DNA from: Granulosicoccus sp965367215
Lineage (GTDB): Bacteria; Pseudomonadota; Gammaproteobacteria; Granulosicoccales; Granulosicoccaceae
Direction: 5' to 3'
Assembly (NCBI GenBank): GCA_965367215.1
Contig: CBDUIJ010000032.1
Span: forward strand, 1 to 29,276
DNA length: 29,276 nt
Under the pieces are notes generated by a model. The model saw nothing but the letters and a program-made list of their open reading frames with translations. It was not told the origin of the DNA and searched no databases. A program made the position numbers and the translations under genes. This document shows, one piece after another, positions 23,477 to 29,276 of the stretch. Position 1 is the first letter of the stretch; every line of letters starts with the position of its first letter.

Positions 23477-23603
23477 TATGGCAACTCCGGTAACTTGGCT
23501 AGACTGCTGTTTCAGCGGTGAGGCATCTCGGGTGCCCCTGGTAATGCAACACCGCGTTTTCCGTCTTGATGCGGGCATTGAACGTTCATACTAGGAGTAG
23601 CTA

Positions 23604-25388
23604 ATGAAGCGAAAACAAACCATGCTGGCGGTTGCCGGTACTCTGGCACTCAGTGTTGCAGGGTTCAGCAACACGGCCACGGCAGTGGATGTTTCCATTG
23701 ACGAGATCGTGAACGATCAGGCCAGCGGGGAAGATATTGTTTCTTACGGTCTCGGGCCGCGTGGGCAACGCTTTAGCCCACTGACAGCGCTCAACAAGGA
23801 CAACATCAAGAACCTCTATCCCGTCTGGTCGTTTTCGTTTGGTGGCGAGAAGCAGCGCGGTCAGGAGTCGCAGCCACTGATCAAGGACGGTGTCATGTAC
23901 GTGACCGGTTCCTACAGTCGCATGTGGGCCATTGATATCGCCACTGGCGAAGAACTGTGGCAATACGATGCTCGACTGCCTGAAGGCATTCTGCCTTGCT
24001 GTGACGTCGTCAATCGTGGTGCTGCCATATTGGGCGACAAGGTGTTCTTCGGAACCCTGGATGCCAAGATCGTGGCTCTGGACGCCAAGACCGGCAAGGT
24101 TGTCTGGCGCAAGAAACTGGGCGATTACGAAGCGGGCTATTCCTATACAGCTGCACCATTGATCGTGCCGACCAAGGCTCATGGCCCACTGATACTGACG
24201 GGTAATTCCGGTGGTGAGTTCGGTGTTGTCGGTCAGGTCGACGCACGCAATCCCGAAACCGGTGAGCTGGTCTGGTCCAGACCTACCATCGAAGGGCATA
24301 TGGGAACGCTCAATGGTGAAGAATCCTCCATGACCGGTGTGAAGAATGAAACCTGGGCAGGGGACATGTGGGAGAACGGTGGTGGCGCTCCATGGTTGGG
24401 CGGTACCTACGATCCTGATACCGGGTTGGCCTATTTCGGTACGGGAAATCCTTCCCCCTGGAACAGCTACCTGCGTCCGGGAGACAATAAATGGACATCC
24501 TCACGCATAGCGATTGATCCGGAGAATGGTGAAATCGTCTGGGGCTTTCAATCAACTCCCCATGACGGCTGGGACTTTGACGGAGTCAACGAGTTCATTT
24601 CCTTCGACATGGAAAAGGACGGCGAAACCATTCAGGCAGGAGCCACCGCGGATCGCAACGGCTTCTTCTATGTACTGGATCGTACCAATGGCGAGTTCAT
24701 TTCTGCCACACCGTTCGTGCAGGATATCACCTGGGCCAAGGGCATCGACGAGAACGGTCGTCCCTTGTTCGACCCCGAGAATCGTCCGGGTAATCCGGCA
24801 GAAAGTGCCGATGGCAAGAAGGGCAAGGCCATCTTCGCCGTTCCCAGCTTCCTCGGCGGCAAGAACTGGATGCCGATGGCCTATTCCCAGAAGACCAGCA
24901 ATTTCTACATCCCGTCCAATGAGTGGGGCATGGATATCTGGAACGAGCCGGTCACCTACAAGAAAGGCGCTGCCTACCTGGGTGCCGGATTCACGATCAA
25001 GCCACTGTTCGATGACTACATCGGTTCTCTGAAAGCGATGGATCCAATCACGGGTGACATCAAATGGGAGTACAAGAACAAGGCTCCATTGTGGGGTGGT
25101 GTGTTGACCACGGCAGGTGGTCTGGTCTTCATGGGTACACCGGAAGGCTATCTGAAGGCGTTCAATGACGAGACGGGTGAAGAGCTCTGGAAGTTCCAGA
25201 CAGGTACGGGCATTGTTTCATCGCCCATCACCTGGGAACAGGATGGCGAGCAGTACGTTGCCATTGTGACCGGTTGGGGTGGTGCCGTGCCTTTGTGGGG
25301 CGGTGAAGTTGCCAAGGTGGTCAGCTACCTGAACCAGGGTGGTTCGGTCTGGGTCTTCAAGATCCCCGAGGGCCTGGCCTCCAACTAG
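23604..25388 (+). CDS. PQQ-dependent alcohol dehydrogenase, lanthanide-type signature
   Basis: This is a 594-residue periplasmic quinoprotein. AGGAG six bases before the ATG fixes the start; the signal peptide ends near residue 27 (TATAVD). It is an eight-bladed W-motif propeller with the vicinal cysteine pair (Cys132-Cys133, 'LPCCDVV') that forms the disulfide ring over PQQ. Glu205 ('GGEFGVVGQV') and Asn282 ('GTGNPSPWN') are metal ligands. Asp324 in 'HDGWDFDGVNE' is the catalytic base, with Asp326 two residues later. Asp at this second position is the mark of lanthanide-dependent enzymes (XoxF, PedH), whereas calcium enzymes have Ala or Ser. There is no haem domain, so electrons must leave via the cytochrome c-550 encoded upstream. 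Neighbours of PedF type suggest an ExaA/PedH-like ethanol or broad alcohol dehydrogenase, but a XoxF-clade methanol enzyme cannot be excluded. Confidence 0.92.
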   Translation: MKRKQTMLAVAGTLALSVAGFSNTATAVDVSIDEIVNDQASGEDIVSYGLGPRGQRFSPLTALNKDNIKNLYPVWSFSFGGEKQRGQESQPLIKDGVMYVTGSYSRMWAIDIATGEELWQYDARLPEGILPCCDVVNRGAAILGDKVFFGTLDAKIVALDAKTGKVVWRKKLGDYEAGYSYTAAPLIVPTKAHGPLILTGNSGGEFGVVGQVDARNPETGELVWSRPTIEGHMGTLNGEESSMTGVKNETWAGDMWENGGGAPWLGGTYDPDTGLAYFGTGNPSPWNSYLRPGDNKWTSSRIAIDPENGEIVWGFQSTPHDGWDFDGVNEFISFDMEKDGETIQAGATADRNGFFYVLDRTNGEFISATPFVQDITWAKGIDENGRPLFDPENRPGNPAESADGKKGKAIFAVPSFLGGKNWMPMAYSQKTSNFYIPSNEWGMDIWNEPVTYKKGAAYLGAGFTIKPLFDDYIGSLKAMDPITGDIKWEYKNKAPLWGGVLTTAGGLVFMGTPEGYLKAFNDETGEELWKFQTGTGIVSSPITWEQDGEQYVAIVTGWGGAVPLWGGEVAKVVSYLNQGGSVWVFKIPEGLASN

Positions 25389-25410
25389 TATCCGGTTCCA
25401 ATAGCGATGC

Positions 25411-25456
25411 GTGATGCCCCTTGCGACAAGGCCGTTTCAGTGGCAAGGGGTGTCAC
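25411..25456. repeat. Large imperfect hairpin after the dehydrogenase gene
   Basis: GTGATGCCCCTTGC (25411-25424) pairs with GCAAGGGGTGTCAC (25443-25456), 12 of 14 positions, around an 18-nt loop, starting 22 bases after the stop. It probably ends or stabilises the dehydrogenase mRNA. No T-run follows, so a purely intrinsic terminator is doubtful. Confidence 0.5.
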
Positions 25457-25553
25457 GTCAGAAGGGTGAAAGTATCGACCTGATTGGTTTTCAATGGACA
25501 GAAACAGCAGAGGTCAGGATGTGTAAATTCAAATCATCAGGCAACTGCCTTGA

Positions 25554-25994
25554 ATGAGTGATCTGGGCCAAATCCTGATCATTGATGATCACCCCTTGTT
25601 TCGTGAAGCTCTGGCGTCGGTTCTGCGGCTGACCTTTCCCGACTCGATTTCCAGAGAAGCGGGCACCCTGGATGGTGCAGTGGATATTCTCGAGACAGAA
25701 GGTCTGTTCGACATCGTGATGCTCGGCTTGAGCCTGGCGGGTGTCGAGAGCTTCGATGGTCTGAAGAAGCTGCGTACCCTGTTTCCGTGTCAGCCCTTGC
25801 TGCTCTTTGCGGGTTCTGACAATACGCGAATCGTCGATGAGGCCATTGCCTGTGGTGCCGCGGGTTTTCTGCCAAAAATGCTCGGTCCGGAAGTCCTGTC
25901 CACGGCCATCTGCACGATTCTTCGCGGCGATATCTATATCCCCGACCCCTTGCTGTCAGTCAATGACGACGATGATGGTCTGGTGGTGGGCTAG
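25554..25994 (+). CDS. Stand-alone degenerate receiver-domain protein
   Basis: This is a 146-residue protein consisting of one CheY-like receiver domain. The N-terminus 'QILIIDDHPLFREALASVL' is that of NarL/LuxR-type response regulators, with acidic pair Asp11-Asp12. The phosphoacceptor strand reads 'DIVMLGLSLAG', so Gly58 replaces the aspartate, and 'LLLFAGSDN' lacks the usual Ser/Thr. The conserved Lys ('FLPKML', Lys108) is kept. After the receiver there is only an acidic tail (VNDDDDG) and no helix-turn-helix; the DNA downstream codes for none in any frame up to the FIST gene. A phosphorylation-independent protein-interaction domain is likely. It may derive from an AgmR/ErbR-like regulator of quinoprotein genes. 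There is no strong ribosome-binding site. Confidence 0.8.
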   Translation: MSDLGQILIIDDHPLFREALASVLRLTFPDSISREAGTLDGAVDILETEGLFDIVMLGLSLAGVESFDGLKKLRTLFPCQPLLLFAGSDNTRIVDEAIACGAAGFLPKMLGPEVLSTAICTILRGDIYIPDPLLSVNDDDDGLVVG

Positions 25995-26073
25995 CAGAAA
26001 CGCAGTGCCGCGATGAGAGTCATCGGGGGAGGGACGGTACTCCAGCGAATTGCTGCGCCCTGGCAATGCCTGA

Positions 26074-26097
26074 AAAGGACTGAACCCGGTTTCAGTC
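26074..26097 (-). terminator. Possible terminator overlapping the FIST gene stop
   Basis: On the minus strand GACTGAA and TTCAGTC (26091-26097 and 26078-26084) form a 7-bp stem with a 6-nt loop, followed by CTTTTC. The stop codon of the FIST gene lies within the stem. The stem is short and the T-run imperfect. Confidence 0.4.
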
Positions 26098-27309
26098 TGT
26101 CTGCGATGCCTCGACCTGCCCATCAGGCTCAGGCGGCATGCCAATGGCTATGCCGGTGAAGGTCTGGTTGATGTGCATCGAGTTGTACTGTTCGCCGTAG
26201 GTGTTGAAGCCGACGAATTTCTTCTCTCGATACAGTTCGGCGATGCGATGGGTTGTCTGGCGATGCAGGGCATCCAGTTTGCGGTAGATGCAATCAAAGC
26301 CGAACATCATGTCGATCGCGCCGATATCCTGTTCCAGTTCCTCTATGGCCTGTCGTGAGGAGCCTTCCATGCCTTCCGAGCGTGCCACGGTCATGACCAG
26401 CCCGTAGTCAATGGCGCAGAAGAAGGTCAGCGACATGTCGTCGTTGAGTTGCTGAATCGAACGGCAATAGTATTCCCCGCCATAGCGGATGATGACCGAA
26501 TACGAGGCAAAGCTGCCGGCATCCAGTTCTTCCTGCCTCATGCCGATGGCATTGGCATAGGCAACCGCTGCCGGCTCGGCGTTGAATTCACTGACTCGGC
26601 GCAGATCCGGATCGGCTTCGGTAACCACGAGCTTGTGCTCGGTCGGTACGAAATTGTTGTTGGTGAACAGCTTGCAGGGAAGCCTGCAATCGATCAGTGT
26701 CAGAATTGCCGCCCCCGACAAGGTCTGCTGGTTGCAGATCTGCCAGGTTTTTTCGAATCGCAGGTCATCACCGGCAGAACCGCCTATCAGGGGAATGCCT
26801 TCGAGCCCTCTGTCGATCGCGACAGTGACGGTCTCTTCCGAATACGACAGGCCATCGATCAGCAACAGCGCAAACTGCGTATGCGTATCGTCCGGTTGTG
26901 GCAGGGAGTCCAGAAACTGTTGTCTGTGTTCCGCGGTGTTTCTGGCGATATTTTCCATGCCCAGATTGGCCGCGTCATGCAAGACCGTATGGCTTGCGAC
27001 GAACCAGCGTGCCGGAAGCAGGATGGCGATGAAACCATGATCCTGCATGCCGTCCGGTGTGACTTCGCCACTGGTGGAGCAACCACAGAAATTCAGGGCA
27101 GGGCTGCGCTGCTGCAAACCCGACACGAGCTGTTCAGGCTCGTGCCGGGTGGCGGAGAACCAGATGATGGCCAGTGCAATATCTTGCTTATCGACGATAT
27201 CGCCAATGCTGTCGCACAGTTGCTCGGTGCTCGCGGTCTCGCTCCACAATACCTGTATCCCGCTGTTGTAGCGGTTCACGGACACAGAGTCTGTTGCGGG
27301 TCTATTCAC
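26092..27309 (-). CDS. FIST-domain sensor protein (NosP-like)
   Basis: This is a 405-residue soluble protein with FIST-N (about residues 40-225: 'LNFCGCSTSGEVTPDGMQDHG', 'LLIDGLSYSEETV', 'PLIGGSAGDDLRF') and FIST-C (about 235-385: 'NAIGMRQEELD', 'SIQQLNDDMSLTFFCAIDYGLVM', 'IGAIDMMFGFDCIYRK', 'FVGFNTYGEQYNSMHINQTFTGIAIG', each a family landmark). In Pseudomonas aeruginosa the FIST protein NosP binds haem and nitric oxide and controls a histidine kinase encoded beside it in the ethanol-oxidation (exa/erc) regulatory region. The gene here is likewise near a quinoprotein locus, but no kinase gene is next to it. The start is GTG with no clear ribosome-binding site. It follows aroG by 66 bp on the same strand. 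Ligand binding is not demonstrated. Confidence 0.85.
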   Translation of the reverse strand: MNRPATDSVSVNRYNSGIQVLWSETASTEQLCDSIGDIVDKQDIALAIIWFSATRHEPEQLVSGLQQRSPALNFCGCSTSGEVTPDGMQDHGFIAILLPARWFVASHTVLHDAANLGMENIARNTAEHRQQFLDSLPQPDDTHTQFALLLIDGLSYSEETVTVAIDRGLEGIPLIGGSAGDDLRFEKTWQICNQQTLSGAAILTLIDCRLPCKLFTNNNFVPTEHKLVVTEADPDLRRVSEFNAEPAAVAYANAIGMRQEELDAGSFASYSVIIRYGGEYYCRSIQQLNDDMSLTFFCAIDYGLVMTVARSEGMEGSSRQAIEELEQDIGAIDMMFGFDCIYRKLDALHRQTTHRIAELYREKKFVGFNTYGEQYNSMHINQTFTGIAIGMPPEPDGQVEASQTD

Positions 27310-27375
27310 GGGGCCAGGCCGATTGCACAGGACAGAAAGCAGAGTGTGTCATAGAGTTCGGCCACAGGTGAAGGG

Positions 27376-28431
27376 CTATCTGGAAATCACCTGCTCCATG
27401 GCTTTGGCCAGTACCGACAATGTGTCTTCGGTATCCTGCCATCCCATACAGGCATCGGTAATGCTCTGCCCATAGGTCAACTCCTCCATGGGCGCCATGG
27501 CCTGCTTGCCTTCCACCAGGTGGCTTTCAATCATCAGGCCGGCAATCATCGAGGACTCGGCCGACAGGCGCCCGGCAATATCGGCCGCCACCACGCTCTG
27601 TCGCTTGTGATCCTTCAGGCTGTTGCCGTGACTGCAGTCGATCATGATGCGTGGCGAGATGCCGCGTTGTTGCTGGATGTCGCTGGCGGCCTTGACGCTG
27701 TTGCTGTCGTAATTGGGTTCCTTGCCACCACGCAGTATCAGGTGGGCATCCGCATTGCCGCGTGTCTTGAACAGGGCAATCCGGCCCTCACTGGTGGGGC
27801 TGAGAAAGGCGTGCGCATGGCTGGCGGCCTGGATGGCATCGATGGCTATACCCACATCGCCACTGGTGGCATTCTTGAAGCCCACGGGGCAAGACAGTCC
27901 GGAGGCGATTTCGCGATGAACCTGGCTTTCGGTGGTGCGCGCGCCGATGGCACCCCAGCTGACCGTGTCGGCATAGTACTGGCCGGTGGCGGCATCCAGA
28001 AATTCGCATCCGGCGGGCATGCCGATGGCCGCCAGATCCAGCAGCAGTTTGCGCGCCTTGTGCAGACCGGCATCGATCTGGAAGCTGTTGTCCATGTCCG
28101 GATCATTGATCAGCCCTTTCCAGCCAATGATGGTGCGTGGTTTTTCGAAGTACACGCGCATGACGATTTCAAGCGAATCGCTGTATTGCTCGCGGAGTAC
28201 GTTCAGCCGCCGCGCATAGTCCATGGCGGCGGTCGGATCGTGAATGGAGCAGGGGCCGATGACGATCAGCAGTCGCGGGTCGCGACCGTGAATGATGTCT
28301 GCAATCCGCTGGCGCGTGGCGGTGATCGCCAGGGCCTGGTCGGCGGGTAGCGGCAGCTCCGAGGACAGCTCTGCGGGGCTCGGCATGGCGACAATCGACT
28401 CGATGCGAAGGTCGGAGGTGGTGTTGTTCAT
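27376..28431 (-). CDS. aroG: 3-deoxy-7-phosphoheptulonate (DAHP) synthase, class I
   Basis: This 351-residue cytoplasmic enzyme condenses phosphoenolpyruvate and erythrose 4-phosphate, the first step of the shikimate pathway. The alignment with E. coli AroG is gap-free over the positions checked: metal ligands Cys61 ('IGPCSIHD'), His268 ('DCSHGNS'), Glu302 and Asp326 fall at identical numbers. So do Asp7, Ser180 and Phe209, known from the phenylalanine site of AroG. 'FEKPRTIIGWKGLINDPDMD' (residues 95-114) is the substrate-binding stretch. It is therefore full length and probably feedback-inhibited by phenylalanine, although tyrosine-sensitive AroF-type regulation cannot be excluded. No other shikimate genes are adjacent. 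Confidence 0.93.
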   Translation of the reverse strand: MNNTTSDLRIESIVAMPSPAELSSELPLPADQALAITATRQRIADIIHGRDPRLLIVIGPCSIHDPTAAMDYARRLNVLREQYSDSLEIVMRVYFEKPRTIIGWKGLINDPDMDNSFQIDAGLHKARKLLLDLAAIGMPAGCEFLDAATGQYYADTVSWGAIGARTTESQVHREIASGLSCPVGFKNATSGDVGIAIDAIQAASHAHAFLSPTSEGRIALFKTRGNADAHLILRGGKEPNYDSNSVKAASDIQQQRGISPRIMIDCSHGNSLKDHKRQSVVAADIAGRLSAESSMIAGLMIESHLVEGKQAMAPMEELTYGQSITDACMGWQDTEDTLSVLAKAMEQVISR

Positions 28432-28507
28432 GGCGTGTAATCAGGAATCGACTGTGGCGAGGCATGGGCAGGCGCCGCGCGAATCGATCATGATAACGCA
28501 GGAGAGG

Positions 28508-28535
28508 GGCCGGGCGGATAAGGCGCCGCCCGGCC
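28508..28535 (-). terminator. GC-rich hairpin between the ABC permease gene and aroG
   Basis: GGCCGGGCGG (28508-28517) and CCGCCCGGCC (28526-28535) form a perfect 10-bp stem with an 8-nt loop, eight bases after the stop of the leftward permease gene. It probably ends the transporter transcript before aroG. The following sequence is pyrimidine-rich (CCTCTCCT) rather than a true T-run. Confidence 0.55.
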
Positions 28536-28543
28536 GATCGACT

Positions 28544-29276
28544 TCAACCCTTGGTCGCACCCAGGGTCAGGCCGGCAATGAAGTGCTTCTGCATGGCGAA
28601 GAACATCAGCACCGGTGGCACGGCCGCCAGCAGCGAGGCTGCCGATACCAGTTGCCACTGGCTCACGAACTGCCCATTGAGCGCACGAACGCCTGCGGTG
28701 ATGGGCAATGCATGGTCACCCTGAATCAGCACCGTTGCCCAGAAGAAATCATTCCAGATGAAGGTGAAGATCAGTACGGACAGGGCCGCGATGGCAGGCT
28801 TGACCAGCGGCATCACCAGATACCAGAAGATCTTGAACTCGCCCACCCCGTCGATACGCGCCGATTCGATGAGCTCATAGGGCAGTGCCTTGATGAAATT
28901 GCGCATGAACAAGGTACAGAAGCCGAGCTGGAACGCCGAGTGAAACAGCACCAGCCCCGTGACGGTATCGTACAGCCCGGTGCTCACTGACAGATCGCGT
29001 ACCGGCACCATCAGAATCTGGAACGGCACGAAGTTGCCAGCCACGAAAACGAAGAACAGGGGTACTGCCCATTTGAAGCGGTAGACCGACAGGGCGTAGC
29101 CGGTGAGGCAGGACAGGCCGACTGCCAGGATGACCGTGGGTACGGTGGTGCGCACCGAATTCCACAGATACATGCTCGCCTTGGATTGCTGAAAGACAGC
29201 CGTGTAGTTCTCGATCAGCAGGAAGTCCGATGGCATTCCGAAGATGTTGCCGGAGTTGATATCGGCTGCCGGCCGG
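28544..29276 (-). CDS. Carbohydrate ABC transporter permease, MalG type (5' partial)
   Basis: The frame is open to the right edge of the window, so the N-terminus is missing; about 243 residues are visible. The segment before the first internal Met (AADINSGNIFG) matches the periplasmic loop of sugar permeases, followed by 'NYTAVF' and five hydrophobic helices. The cytoplasmic EAA loop that contacts the ATPase is 'LIESARIDGVGEFKIFWYLV', followed by MPL, in the usual place near the middle. This is the second permease of a CUT1-type sugar or polyol importer (MalG/UgpE/ThuG family). The binding protein, first permease and perhaps ATPase genes should lie to the right. The sugar is not predictable. 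Confidence 0.88.
   Translation of the reverse strand, partial: RPAADINSGNIFGMPSDFLLIENYTAVFQQSKASMYLWNSVRTTVPTVILAVGLSCLTGYALSVYRFKWAVPLFFVFVAGNFVPFQILMVPVRDLSVSTGLYDTVTGLVLFHSAFQLGFCTLFMRNFIKALPYELIESARIDGVGEFKIFWYLVMPLVKPAIAALSVLIFTFIWNDFFWATVLIQGDHALPITAGVRALNGQFVSQWQLVSAASLLAAVPPVLMFFAMQKHFIAGLTLGATKG

Noticed and set aside
23565..23592. Sigma-70-like TTGATG / TACTAG pair 17 bp apart just before the dehydrogenase gene
   Set aside because: Transcription would start only a few bases before the ATG, leaving no room for the AGGAG ribosome-binding site.
25995..26091. A lost helix-turn-helix domain of the receiver protein, displaced by a frameshift
   Set aside because: I read all frames to the FIST gene stop and found no LuxR-type helix-turn-helix sequence; the space is too short for one.

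Overview
The window looks like chromosomal DNA of a free-living, probably marine or aquatic gammaproteobacterium. This rests on moderately high GC, AroG-type DAHP synthase, DUF1840, a YdjM-like protein, a DUF1800/DUF1501 pair, and a PQQ-alcohol-dehydrogenase locus of the Pseudomonas ped/exa kind. A Granulosicoccus-like lineage is possible but is only a guess. I see no rRNA, tRNA, phage, insertion sequence or CRISPR array.

Left part (1-9.5 kb), mixed functions: the 3' part of a repeat-containing, peptidoglycan-binding protein with a clear terminator; a YdjM-like membrane protein divergent from a DUF1840 gene; a leftward DUF1800 (lipoprotein) and DUF1501 (Tat-exported) pair; then rightward a molybdopterin oxidoreductase, a YHS-type exported protein and an EamA-family transporter.

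Central part (9.8-25.4 kb), a large quinoprotein locus in three transcription units. (i) Rightward: a PQQ-associated periplasmic binding protein and a YVTN beta-propeller protein. (ii) Leftward, largely as overlapping genes: CXXCW-motif protein, MoxR ATPase, DUF58, DUF4381, two von Willebrand factor A (VWA) proteins, a TPR protein and BatD. This resembles the mxaRSACKL accessory genes of methanol dehydrogenase and is probably the chaperone or metal-insertion module for the enzyme. (iii) Rightward and divergent from (ii): cytochrome c-550 (PedF type), an MxaJ/XoxJ-like binding protein, a SoxYZ-like carrier, a metallo-beta-lactamase-fold 'relay' hydrolase, and the PQQ-dependent alcohol dehydrogenase. 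The dehydrogenase has the Asp-X-Asp signature of lanthanide-dependent enzymes. Electrons from alcohol oxidation in the periplasm would pass from PQQ to the cytochrome. A dyad motif occurs twice in the divergent promoter region and once upstream of the dehydrogenase.

Right part (25.5-29.3 kb): a stand-alone receiver domain that has lost its phosphoacceptor aspartate and has no output domain; a leftward FIST-domain sensor (NosP-like); aroG; and the 3' part of a sugar ABC transporter permease that runs off the edge.

The most unusual sequence is a 126-bp hexanucleotide array inside the TPR gene. It puts about 42 residues of alternating Leu-Arg / Leu-Asn in front of the signal-peptide core. A second, 12-bp array lies in the neighbouring VWA gene.
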